NCBI GenBank assembly: GCA_043821725.1
Contig: JBDRCM010000006.1
Location: 1 to 64,000 of the forward strand
Direction of reading: 5' to 3'
Length of the DNA: 64,000 bases
From: CAYHSR01 sp043821725
GTDB taxonomy: Bacteria; Patescibacteriota; Patescibacteriia; Magasanikbacterales; GWA2-37-8
Below the pieces are notes generated by a model that saw only the letters and a program-made list of their open reading frames with translations, ran no database searches and had not been told where the DNA came from. Positions 1 to 8,206 of the stretch are shown piece after piece (position 1 is the first letter of the stretch; each line of letters starts with the position of its first letter). The position numbers and the translations under genes were made by a program.

Positions 1-190
1 GGGCAAGGTGGCCTTGACCAACGGCCCGGCCGCGTTGCCGGTCGCCATGGTGCTCTCGCACCACCTGGCGCACCGCTTCGAGACCGTGGCGTGCTTCGAC
101 CCCAAGTGCGGTGGCTACATCGTGGCCATCACGCACGGGGAAAAGTACAAGGTCGGCGACCTGATCCCCGGCACCGAGGTGACGGAGTAG
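1..190 (+). CDS. Csx3-like protein (cOA ring nuclease family), 3' part only
   Basis: The frame is open to the left edge, so the gene is truncated; the GTG at position 8 is an internal Val rather than a proven start. The visible 63 residues contain a TNGPAALP segment, HHLAHRF, then CFDPKCGGYIVAITH and KVGDLIPG. This matches, from memory, the C-terminal pattern of Csx3 (G-x-G-P ... H ... DPRLG-VV--H ... GD-I). In that family the His and the Asp-Pro-Arg loop serve cyclic tetra-adenylate binding or cleavage; here Lys replaces the Arg. Csx3 (Crn3) degrades the second messenger of type III CRISPR systems; stand-alone copies can act as counter-defence. Its base composition is GC-rich like the helicase downstream and unlike the rest of the window. 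No CRISPR array or other cas gene is visible. The family call is moderately sure; the function is inferred. Confidence 0.55.
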   Translation, partial: GKVALTNGPAALPVAMVLSHHLAHRFETVACFDPKCGGYIVAITHGEKYKVGDLIPGTEVTE

Positions 191-784
191 TTCGAAGCTC
201 AAACGTGAGCAAACCTCCCCAGCGTCAAGGGGTACGCTGGATCGGAGGGAAATCAACCCCACACTTGTGACCGAACAAGTTAAAAAATCGGCTCGCGATC
301 CTATGCAACGCATGACCATAGGTATAGCTCGTCCCAGCTGAATAAATGGGCAACACAGATCCTAAGCACTTGGATCTTCGGGGAGGACGACTTGCACAAG
401 TCGATCCTCCCCACCTCAACTTCCTACTTCTTTCTAAAAAAGGAGTGGGATGAGAGAAATAGCTCTTTACAAAATAATCAACAAGAAAAAAGCGCAGTAC
501 GCTCCATTTGTTGTTTTTCCCCGCCAGAGACGGACAAGGAGAAAAAAGACAATACGCAGGAGCGTGCTGCCTGTCCCGACTTTATGTCGGGGCAATAGGT
601 TGCAGCCGTCCATCTTCAACCTCGGGCAGCCCTGCCCGGATGTCTGAATTACTAACCCCACGCGGGTATAGCGTTCAGAAAGTCGATTAAATTCGGCCGA
701 GCAGGGTGGGTATGTCCTTCCCGACTGAGTCGGGAAGGATAAGCGTTGCCGTAAGGCGCGTTACCACTGCTCGAGGAGAATCAA
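191..784. other. Structured spacer between the two GC-rich genes
   Basis: No convincing gene is seen in these 594 bases. Composition is mixed, with an AT-rich patch around 420-520. There is a strong hairpin at 380-412 (arms 380-394 and 397-412, one bulged base). There are also two palindromes, at 575-591 (CCCGAC/GTCGGG arms) and 716-738 (CCTTCCCGACT/AGTCGGGAAGG). The second belongs to the same TCCCGACTNAGTCGGGA family found at 9307, 30117, 33554 and 52870. GAGGAG at 774-779 is a good ribosome binding site for the helicase at 785. No clear sigma-70 promoter was found. Confidence 0.6.
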
Positions 785-3700
785 ATGAAGACGGAACTGT
801 TCAACAACCTCCCGGTGTGGCCGCGCCGTGAGGAGATCTTGAACTCGGTCGCCAACCACCACGTGACGGTGGTGGTGGCCGAGACGGGAGCTGGGAAGAC
901 CCAGCTCGTGCCCATCATCCTCGCGGAGGAGGGGTATCGAGTGGTCTGCACCCAGCCCCGGCGGCTGGCGGCGCGCACTGTGGCCCAGCGCGTTGCCTAT
1001 CTCATGGAAACCCCGCTGGGCCAGCGGGTCGGCTATGCGACTGCCGAAGAGCGTCGCGTCTCCGCTGCAACGGAGATCCTCTACAGCACGGACGGGTTGC
1101 AGCTCGTCCGCGAACTCTCGGGTGCCGGCCAGACCGGCGGACGTACCGTCCTCGTCCTCGACGAGGTCCACGAGTGGAACACCAACATGGAAGTGTTGGT
1201 GGCGTGGACCCGCCAGCGGATCGAGGAGGGGGATGACCTTCGGGTCGTCCTCATGTCCGCCACGCTTGACGCCGAGCGGCTGTCGTCCTACTTCGGTGGG
1301 GCGCCGGTCATCTCGGTCGAGGGTCGGCTGTTCCCGGTCGAGAAGCGCACGGCTTCGGCCTACGCGCTGACCGACCAGGCCGAGGCGCTCGCCAAGAGCG
1401 GGCACAACGTGCTGGTCTTCCAGCCGGGCAAGAAGGAGATCGCGGAGACTGTCTCCGCTCTCGAGTCCCGGCTCGGGGGATCGGCCGTGGTGCTCCCGCT
1501 CCACGGCAGCCTCAGCCCCGAGGAGCAGCAGCGCTGCTTCGACACCCCGCCGAACGGCAAGGTGAAGGTGGTGGTCTCCACCAACGTCGCGCAGACGTCG
1601 GTGACCATCCCCGACATCGACGCCGTCGTCGATTCGGGTGTCGAGAAGCGGATCGAGCTCGTGGATGGGATCGAGGGCTTGTACCTCAAGCCGATCAGCC
1701 AGGCGGACTGCCAGCAGCGCGCGGGTCGCGCCGGCCGGGTGAAGCCGGGCGTGTACGTCCTCTGCTCGGACACGAGCATGACGGAGCGCTTGGACTTCCC
1801 CAAGGCCGAGGTGCTCCGCAGCCGTCTCGACCAGGTGGTCCTCCGTTTGGCGGTGCAGGGCTTCGACGCGACCGCGTTGAAGTTCTTCCACCAGCCGGAC
1901 GCGACCGTCCTGGCCGAGGCCAAGCGGGCTCTCGTTGGGCTCGGTGCGATGTCCTCCGACGGTTCGGTCACCAAGATCAGCCGGCGGATGGCTCGCTTCC
2001 CGGTGAGTGTCGGGTTCGCCCGCATGCTCATCGAGGCCGAGCAGAATGGTGTCGTCGAGCAGGTGGCGACCATCGCCGCCTGTCTCGAGGCCGGTGACAT
2101 CCGCGCCCGTGACGGGAAGTGGAAGTCGCTGACCCAGGAGCGCCGCTCCGACCTCTTGGCTGTTCTGGACGTCTACGAGGTGGCCAGGACGATCAAGGGC
2201 GGTGGTGGCACGTCCAAGGCGAACGCCCTGCGTGACGCGGGTATCTTCGCCAAGGACTTCTTCCGGGCCGGAGAAATCCGCCGGAAGCTCCTCGACGCCA
2301 CGGGCAAGCGGCTGCGCGCTGAGTCCAAGAGCTTCGGCTCGAAGGACGAGGAGCGTGAGGCCATCCTGCGTGCCTGCGTCGCCGGCATGGTGGATCACCT
2401 GTACCGCAACGAAGGGTACGGATCCTACCGCAACGGCGGCAACGGCACGCGGGAGCTCGCCCGCGAGAGCGTGGTGACCGGCCAGCCCCAGTGGCTCGTC
2501 GGCATCCCGTTCGACATCTCCGGCAAGAATCGGCGCGGACGTACGTTCGTGCTGAACCTCGTCGGGATGGCGACGGCGGTCGATCCCACCTGGCTGGTGC
2601 AGGTCGCCCCGCACCTCGCCTCCGAGAAGACCGGTCTCAACCCGCGCTACGAGTCCAGCGAGGACGTCATCGTCTCCACGACGCAGACGTTCTTCAACGG
2701 GCAGATGGTGAAGGAAGAGACGGTCGCCGATGGGGAACACCCGGAGGCGGCCAAGGTCTTCGCGCGGTGGCTCTCGGCGCAGTCGGGTCTCCCGACGGTG
2801 CCGGGCTACTCCGCGGGCCAGACCCTCGAGTCCACGCTCCGCTCCAACGCCGCAAGGCAGGAGCAGGCGCGGCAGCTCAACATCCGCACGGGCGAGTCGA
2901 CCTTCCAGGTCTTCTCCTCGGACGAGATGAACGAGCGGTTCGTCGCGGCGCTTTCGGGTGCCAGGCGGATCCTCGAGGTCGTCAGGCCGGAGGCCCTCGC
3001 GCTTCCGACCCTCGACGAGGACAAGGTCGCGGAGGTGCTGAGCAATCAGCCCGACACGATCGACCTCCTCGGGAGCAACCTCGTGGTGGAGTACCGGACG
3101 CCGTCCTACGGCACCGTGTACGCCCCGCGGGTGAAGCTCTCCGACGAGGTGGTGAAGGCCAATGGCTGGATCCGCCTCCCGGACGAGGGTGTGCGTCTCC
3201 CGGGCGGTCGCTCGGTGGAGGTGGTGGTGAGCTTCGGCTACTACACCACCATCGCCGACACCAACATCTCGCAGCTCAAGGCCAAGGTGCGTGAGCACCT
3301 GAACCGCGAGCAGTGGGATCGGTGGAGCGACAAGCCCGTCATCGAGATCCCGGACCCGAAGGTCGAGGACTCCGTCGTCCCGTTCGAGGTGGCTGTCTAC
3401 GGACAGTGTACCGTGACGGGGCAGGAGCTCACGGCCTATGGGACCATCACGGTCAACACGAGCCGCTGGTACGCCAGCGATCCGTGGTTCAAGACCGTGT
3501 GGTACCGGGACCTCGTGGAGGCGCACAACTCCGCCGATGCCGCGGCCAAGAAGCTCACCGAGCTGAAGGTCGAGGCGAAGACGGAGATGGAGCGTGAGGC
3601 GGCCAAGGCGCAGGCCGAGGCCGAGCTGAACGCGGTGAAGGCCGAGGCCGAATCCGCCCGTGAGGAGCTCAAGGGTCTCCAGTCCGACAACGGCTGGTAC

Positions 3701-4297
3701 GACCTGGACTACGAGCTCCGCCGCAAGGCCGAGGATCGGACCGGGTACTACTCGCGTCTGCCGTCCACGGCCGAGGAGGTCCGCGCGTGGACCGTCGAGA
3801 CCAAGGCGATCATCGCCGAGGTCAAGATGGCCATGCAGGACATCCTGCGGAAGCGGGAGGAGGAGGCCAAGGCCCAGGCGCTGGCCGAGCAGGAGAAGCG
3901 GGAACAGCTCGCCACCCTGCTCGCGCACGACTACGTGCGTGATGACCTCGACTTCGCCGAACGGATCGACGCCTTCGTCAAGGAGGCTTTCGAGATCCGT
4001 GGAACGAGGGATGCGGCTCGAATCCTTCGGGATGAGAGCTACGAGGCCTACGGCCGGGGTCGTCGAACGGACGCCATCTACGGCCAGTTCCCGGGCATCA
4101 ACTGCCAGGGGCTGGACTGGGCGGCGGGTCGCGACATCGAGGCGGTCGCCTTCTGGGCCGAGTCCAAGCTCGACAAGAGCAAGGGCAACGGCAAGAAGGT
4201 GACGAAGTCCGAGCAGAAGATCCCCACGGGTCCGACGCTCGACTCCTCGGAGTTGGCGAACGGTCTGGCCGCGCTGAAGGCCAAGTTCGGCAAGTAA
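785..4297 (+). CDS. HrpA-like DExH-box helicase with a long novel C-terminal region
   Basis: A 1170-residue superfamily 2 helicase. Visible motifs: Walker A ETGAGKT (33-39), motif Ia TQPRRLAA (56-63), motif II DEVH (126-129, where HrpA has DEAH), SAT (158-160), motif V STNVAQTSVTI (about 268-278) and motif VI QQRAGRAGR (about 312-320). These predict an NTP-dependent RNA or DNA remodeller of the DEAH/RHA type. The ratchet region follows to about 520. The rest is not the usual HrpA tail: it has an unrecognised beta-rich stretch and Lys/Glu/Ala-rich coiled coils near 920-965 and 1015-1045. The ATG has GAGGAG seven bases upstream. Codons end overwhelmingly in G or C, unlike all genes after 4300, and the composition falls at the stop codon. 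Helicase activity is secure; the biological role and any link to the upstream Csx3-like gene are inference. Confidence 0.85.
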   Translation: MKTELFNNLPVWPRREEILNSVANHHVTVVVAETGAGKTQLVPIILAEEGYRVVCTQPRRLAARTVAQRVAYLMETPLGQRVGYATAEERRVSAATEILYSTDGLQLVRELSGAGQTGGRTVLVLDEVHEWNTNMEVLVAWTRQRIEEGDDLRVVLMSATLDAERLSSYFGGAPVISVEGRLFPVEKRTASAYALTDQAEALAKSGHNVLVFQPGKKEIAETVSALESRLGGSAVVLPLHGSLSPEEQQRCFDTPPNGKVKVVVSTNVAQTSVTIPDIDAVVDSGVEKRIELVDGIEGLYLKPISQADCQQRAGRAGRVKPGVYVLCSDTSMTERLDFPKAEVLRSRLDQVVLRLAVQGFDATALKFFHQPDATVLAEAKRALVGLGAMSSDGSVTKISRRMARFPVSVGFARMLIEAEQNGVVEQVATIAACLEAGDIRARDGKWKSLTQERRSDLLAVLDVYEVARTIKGGGGTSKANALRDAGIFAKDFFRAGEIRRKLLDATGKRLRAESKSFGSKDEEREAILRACVAGMVDHLYRNEGYGSYRNGGNGTRELARESVVTGQPQWLVGIPFDISGKNRRGRTFVLNLVGMATAVDPTWLVQVAPHLASEKTGLNPRYESSEDVIVSTTQTFFNGQMVKEETVADGEHPEAAKVFARWLSAQSGLPTVPGYSAGQTLESTLRSNAARQEQARQLNIRTGESTFQVFSSDEMNERFVAALSGARRILEVVRPEALALPTLDEDKVAEVLSNQPDTIDLLGSNLVVEYRTPSYGTVYAPRVKLSDEVVKANGWIRLPDEGVRLPGGRSVEVVVSFGYYTTIADTNISQLKAKVREHLNREQWDRWSDKPVIEIPDPKVEDSVVPFEVAVYGQCTVTGQELTAYGTITVNTSRWYASDPWFKTVWYRDLVEAHNSADAAAKKLTELKVEAKTEMEREAAKAQAEAELNAVKAEAESAREELKGLQSDNGWYDLDYELRRKAEDRTGYYSRLPSTAEEVRAWTVETKAIIAEVKMAMQDILRKREEEAKAQALAEQEKREQLATLLAHDYVRDDLDFAERIDAFVKEAFEIRGTRDAARILRDESYEAYGRGRRTDAIYGQFPGINCQGLDWAAGRDIEAVAFWAESKLDKSKGNGKKVTKSEQKIPTGPTLDSSELANGLAALKAKFGK

Positions 4298-4740
4298 AAA
4301 TTTTTCAGCCGAAAAAAAAGAAAGCTAATGCTGATTTTCAAGGCCAATGATCGCGTATCTCGCGTACGGCCAACTATTGCTTTCTGCCCTGTTTGTGGGG
4401 TTAATCACAGAATGGATAAACCGGCTCGCCATAAAGAGCCGATTATATATGAAGCACTCGGGTTGGAGGTGGTATATTATACTCACCTCCTCCCATAACT
4501 ATCCTGAAATTATTTTAAGCATAGTTATGGGAGAAATCCCAAATGGGGGTGCAATAGCTTCGCTATCGCGCCCCCACTCTCTCCGAGGTATAACGATACT
4601 GTCGCCAAAAAGAGCTACTCGCGATTTTTGCACCAAAGCGTATTTAAACATAAACGCGCATTCATTTACATATACAAAAATATATGATACAAAAATAATT
4701 GCTTTAACAAATAATTCATTAATAAAGTTAATTTAAAAAT
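4298..4740. other. Low-GC spacer with three consecutive hairpins
   Basis: This begins exactly where the GC-rich block ends. An open frame at 4347-4736 encodes low-complexity residues across hairpins and is judged spurious. Inverted repeats are visible at 4465-4471/4484-4490 (GGAGGTG/CACCTCC), at 4491-4502/4521-4532 (TCCCATAACTAT and its complement) and at about 4545-4575 (GGGGGTGC...GCGCCCCC). A stub ACTGTCGCCAAA near 4600 resembles the end of the 5-bp-TSD MITE family. The stretch looks like accumulated repeat debris at a junction. Confidence 0.5.
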
Positions 4741-5352
4741 ATGCCATTCAAACTATATATGAGGTTAATTATATCAGCGTTATTGACCGCTACAATTGTT
4801 GGTTGTTCAATTCCAAGCACTGAAAATAATCAAAATCAAGTTAAGAATTCCAATTCAGCGTCAAGCGGAAAAACGCAATTTACCGCAAGCGAACAAGCAA
4901 GCGCTAATTCTATTGTTAGTACAATTCCAACTGCTTTAACCGCTCCTGCGATTGCGCGCGTCTATGTTAACGACGGAAAAGCATATATCCAATATGATGA
5001 TGCCAGTAAAAAAATAATTGCCACTTCAACGGATAAGAATGAAATAAAAACCATTGAGCAAAACCATAATCAAAAAACTTTTGATTCAGCCCAGCTGTCT
5101 CCAAACAAAAAATTTGTTGCTTTAAATGCTTATGGATGGGAGATTAAATATACTTATGTGTATGAGGTGGAAGCTGATCAGTTGCATTTGGTCAGTATGT
5201 TCATAAACAATATGGAGTATTATCCGGTTGACTATGTTTGGACATCTGATAACAAGCTTAAAGGCAAAGCAACTGAAGCAGTTAAAGCTTATGGCATTAA
5301 TCTGATTGAATATACATCAAAAAATCCCGCCAAACCGTGGGAGATTGAATAA
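4741..5352 (+). CDS. Putative lipoprotein of unknown function
   Basis: 203 residues. The N-terminus has a hydrophobic signal followed by a lipobox ending at TATIVGC, with Cys at residue 22, so the mature protein is probably lipid-anchored and exported. The real start may be the Met at codon 7 (MRLIIS), which gives a more standard signal peptide. After the Cys comes an Asn/Ser/Gln-rich linker, then a folded region of about 130 residues with alternating short strands. No catalytic motif is recognised. It is the first AT-rich gene after the GC-rich block and is followed by its own terminator at 5374. Function unknown. Confidence 0.75.
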   Translation: MPFKLYMRLIISALLTATIVGCSIPSTENNQNQVKNSNSASSGKTQFTASEQASANSIVSTIPTALTAPAIARVYVNDGKAYIQYDDASKKIIATSTDKNEIKTIEQNHNQKTFDSAQLSPNKKFVALNAYGWEIKYTYVYEVEADQLHLVSMFINNMEYYPVDYVWTSDNKLKGKATEAVKAYGINLIEYTSKNPAKPWEIE

Positions 5353-5373
5353 AAGAAAAAATAGAGAAAAAAA

Positions 5374-5413
5374 TAAGAGCGCAGGATTTTTAATTGCCTG
5401 TCGCTCTTTTTTG
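5374..5413 (+). terminator. Rho-independent terminator
   Basis: Arms AAGAGCG-CAGG and CCTG-TCGCTCTT close a loop and are followed by a T-run, directly after the lipoprotein gene. Confidence 0.8.
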
Positions 5414-5474
5414 TTGTATATTACATTATGGATATCTATATAAATAAATCTCTTTAGAGTTGTATTAAAAAACT

Positions 5475-6557
5475 ATGATAAAAAAAATTCTAATTGTTTC
5501 AGGAATTTTAGTTGGCGCCGGCATAATGGCGAGCCAAACAACAATCGCATCCTCCTTGCAAAAGCCGGGCATATTGCCTGACAGCCCGTTTTACGCGCTT
5601 GAGCGTGCCAGCGAGAGCATAAACAATTTATTCACGCCTTCAAACAAAAAAGCTGAAAGATTTTTTAAGCTCGCCGGAGAACGGCTTGCTGAAGCAAACG
5701 CTCTTAACGCAAAAGGGCAAACCGAAAAAGCAAGCCAAGCGTTTAATGAATATCAAAAACTGATTGACCGCGCATGGATGGAAAATAAAAAAACCTCAAA
5801 ATCGCAAACCACAAAAACAACAGAAACAAGACAATTAACAAACTTATCAATCAACAGACAGACTGCTCTTGTTGAAAATTACAAAAAAGCTCCTGACAAA
5901 CTTAAACCGCAAATAAAAAGCGCGATTGAAGCGGAAAGAAAAAAAGCACTGGACATCATTAGCAATCTGCCTGATGCTGAAAAAACAACAGCAATGCAAA
6001 ATTATAAAGTGGCTGAAAATCCTTTAATAGATGATTTGTTTGATATTGGAATTGCAATTCTTAATAATCCTCAAACAAATCAAAACTCATCATCGCCAAC
6101 TACAGCTTCGCCAACTTACAATACAGCAAATCCAACAACCAACAATCAGACTGCGCAAAACTTGCCTCAAGCCGTGTTAAACGCGCCAACGCAGAATGAA
6201 CCGCAAGCCGCACTTAACGGCCCAAATCAGCAAATCGGCAAGCCCGGCATGAATGAAACCGGTTCAACTCAAGTTGTCAGCCCAAAAAATTCTGGGAATT
6301 GTTGCACTAAATTATATTTATGCAAGATTGAATGCGGAAAAAAAATAATAGCCGATTGCAATGGCTATTCTGCCGACAAAATGTATGACCTTCTTAATTG
6401 CAGGGGCGCATGCACTCATTATAATCTCTTTTACGGCTGTGGTATGGAAGCTGGATGCGACACTCCATGCTGGAATAATTATGATTCGGCCTGTAGTATG
6501 AATACCTATGAGCAATGCCTTAGCGGATGTGATGATGTTTTCGGCGATTGCAATTAA
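5475..6557 (+). CDS. Exported DUF5667-type protein with a 14-Cys C-terminal domain
   Basis: 360 residues. An N-terminal signal or anchor covers residues 1-27. It is followed by a region resembling DUF5667 (LPDSPFYALERASESI, then KKAERFFKLAGERLAEA), a helical domain seen in many Patescibacteria secreted proteins. An Asn/Thr/Pro/Gln-rich linker at about 200-265 leads to a compact C-terminal domain (about 272-360) with 14 Cys, arranged in pairs such as NCC, YGC, AGC, TPC and SGC. So many Cys in an exported domain suggests disulfide-stabilised folding outside the membrane, or metal binding. I do not recognise the Cys domain. It is flanked by its own terminator upstream and convergent rnc downstream, so it is probably monocistronic. 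Confidence 0.8.
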   Translation: MIKKILIVSGILVGAGIMASQTTIASSLQKPGILPDSPFYALERASESINNLFTPSNKKAERFFKLAGERLAEANALNAKGQTEKASQAFNEYQKLIDRAWMENKKTSKSQTTKTTETRQLTNLSINRQTALVENYKKAPDKLKPQIKSAIEAERKKALDIISNLPDAEKTTAMQNYKVAENPLIDDLFDIGIAILNNPQTNQNSSSPTTASPTYNTANPTTNNQTAQNLPQAVLNAPTQNEPQAALNGPNQQIGKPGMNETGSTQVVSPKNSGNCCTKLYLCKIECGKKIIADCNGYSADKMYDLLNCRGACTHYNLFYGCGMEAGCDTPCWNNYDSACSMNTYEQCLSGCDDVFGDCN

Positions 6558-6599
6558 AAATCCACTTAAAATTAAAATTTATCCATTTAAAAAGTTGCC

Positions 6600-7400
6600 C
6601 TATATTGGGTCGCCTTCGTTTCTTTTAATGATGTCTATTTTAGGTCCTTTCCATTTTTTCACTTTTATAGCCGCTTCAGCCGCTTCTGTCTGCGCTTCCT
6701 GCTTGCTCATTCCTTCTCCAACAGCTATAAGCTCCTTTTCAAGATAAACTCCGACTTTGAATGACTTGGCATGGTCAGGCCCTTCCTCATGAAGAACTTT
6801 ATACACCGGCGTTATCCCAAGATGCTCTTGCGATGACTCTTGAAACCTGCTTTTCGGATCCAGATAAAGTCCGTTTTCCAAAATATTGGGCAATTTCGGC
6901 AAAATCCATCGCGATAAAAATTGCTGGGACATTGCATATCCTTGATCCATATATATGGCTCCTATCAATGCTTCAACAGTATTTGCTAAAATATAATCAC
7001 GCGCTTTTGTTCCGGCATCTTTTGATTCTCCGTGGCTTAAAAAAAGATATTCTTCAAAACCAATTTCATGCGCCACGCTTGAAAGCATTTTTGCGTTTAC
7101 CAAAGCGGCTCGCCAGTTTGTAAGCTCTCCTTCAGGATTGCCGTATTCATTGTATAAAAATTCAGTTACAACAAGCTCAAGCACGGCATCTCCTAAAAAT
7201 TCCAGCCGTTCATTGTGGCTTATTGGAAAATCACGATTTTCATTTAAGTATGATCTATGAACAAACGCCTGCACTAAAAATTCAACCTTATCAAAATTGA
7301 TGCCTAATTTTTCTTCTAGAATATCAAATTTTTTTGCCTGCACGTCTTCGCGCGCAAGCACTTGTTTTGTGATGCTGTTCATAATTCTATTGTTCTTCAT
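6600..7400 (-). CDS. rnc: Ribonuclease III
   Basis: 266 residues. The catalytic signature NERLEFLGDAV lies at 63-73, with the downstream acidic DYILANTVEALIGAIY segment that supplies the second metal ligands. A double-stranded RNA binding domain follows at about 185-255. It cleaves double-stranded RNA, including rRNA precursors; the 23S gene in this window has a processing stem made by its own ends. The start overlaps the 3' end of nusB by 14 bases, so the two are cotranscribed. A second in-frame ATG at codon 7 (7382) is also possible and would remove the overlap; no binding site separates the two options. Confidence 0.96.
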   Translation of the reverse strand: MKNNRIMNSITKQVLAREDVQAKKFDILEEKLGINFDKVEFLVQAFVHRSYLNENRDFPISHNERLEFLGDAVLELVVTEFLYNEYGNPEGELTNWRAALVNAKMLSSVAHEIGFEEYLFLSHGESKDAGTKARDYILANTVEALIGAIYMDQGYAMSQQFLSRWILPKLPNILENGLYLDPKSRFQESSQEHLGITPVYKVLHEEGPDHAKSFKVGVYLEKELIAVGEGMSKQEAQTEAAEAAIKVKKWKGPKIDIIKRNEGDPI

Positions 7401-7818
7401 CTTTTTTCATTTCATTGTAAATTGCTCCAAGAACTCCATTAACGAATTTGCCTGAAGCCGGACCTCCATAATTTTTCGCCAGCTCAATGGCTTCATTTAT
7501 TGCAACTTTGGGAGGAACATTGTTGTCTGAAAATTTCAACTCGTAAATCCCCATTCGCAAAACATTTCTGTCAATTATTGTTATCTGCTCAATCGGCCAT
7601 TGCGGAGCGTATTTAACGATATATTTATCTATCTCATCAATTTTTTCAATAACTCCATTTACGATTTTCCCAATAAATTTATCTTCATTTATGCCTGCGC
7701 CGTATTCCTTACTGTTGCGCGTAATCGCGGATAACAAAACTTCATCCTGCTTTCCGGCAAAATCCCATTCAAATAAGGATTGCATGGCGATTGAACGCGC
7801 CAAATGGCGGTTTGACAT
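7387..7818 (-). CDS. nusB: Transcription antitermination protein NusB
   Basis: 143 residues, normal NusB length. It begins MSNRHLARSIAMQSLFEWDF, the typical N-terminal helix of the family, and has the conserved NEAIELAKNYGGPASGKFVN segment near the C-terminus. NusB binds NusE (S10) and boxA RNA and supports antitermination on rRNA operons. It lies between rpmF and rnc on the same strand, giving an RNA-processing and ribosome cluster (rpmF-nusB-rnc). Confidence 0.95.
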   Translation of the reverse strand: MSNRHLARSIAMQSLFEWDFAGKQDEVLLSAITRNSKEYGAGINEDKFIGKIVNGVIEKIDEIDKYIVKYAPQWPIEQITIIDRNVLRMGIYELKFSDNNVPPKVAINEAIELAKNYGGPASGKFVNGVLGAIYNEMKKDEEQ

Positions 7819-7857
7819 AAATTATAAAAAAAGAACAAAATTTAAACGAAAAATTGA

Positions 7858-8061
7858 CTATTTTTTAGCTAATCTCTTGATTTTTTTCTGCACATCAAGC
7901 ACCACTCTGTCCTTGTATGTCCCACATTTTGGACAAGCGCGATGTGGCTGGATAATATTCTTGCATTTTGGACAAGTCCTTGCGCTTGTCTCTTTTAATG
8001 CATGATGTGAAGCCCTTCTTTTTCTGCAGGATGAAGTCCTGCGCTGTGCTGGTACTGACAT
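7858..8061 (-). CDS. rpmF: Ribosomal protein bL32
   Basis: 67 residues. It begins MSVPAQRRTSSCRKRRASHH, the usual basic N-terminus of bL32. It contains two CxxC pairs, CPKC and CPKC, for one zinc ion, so this is the Cys-plus form. It is the first gene of the rpmF-nusB-rnc group, 39 bases before nusB. A longer upstream frame adds no L32-like sequence, so the MSVPAQ start is preferred. Confidence 0.95.
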   Translation of the reverse strand: MSVPAQRRTSSCRKRRASHHALKETSARTCPKCKNIIQPHRACPKCGTYKDRVVLDVQKKIKRLAKK

Positions 8062-8123
8062 AAAAATATGTTAATTCTATGCAAATCCTATCATAATATG
8101 AATTTTTTTGCAAGGCAGTGCCG

Positions 8124-8152
8124 TTGATTTTTTTTATTTCATAAGGTAAAAT
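8124..8152 (+). promoter_or_regulatory. Sigma-70-type promoter for the FemAB gene
   Basis: TTGATT at 8124-8129 and TAAAAT at 8147-8152 with a 17-base spacer, about 54 bases upstream of the ATG at 8207. Confidence 0.55.
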
Positions 8153-8206
8153 AGCAACGGGCGTTTTTTACAAACAAGAATTTTTTGAGAACTACAAAAT
8201 ATTAGT

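Noticed and set aside
761..3928. 1055-codon open frame antisense to the helicase
   Set aside because: Arises because GC-ending codons on the plus strand rarely give stops in this minus frame; it is His/Arg/Leu/Gly-rich and matches no family, whereas the plus strand has all helicase motifs.
4347..4736. 129-codon frame after the helicase
   Set aside because: Runs through three hairpins with no ribosome binding site and no recognisable protein pattern.
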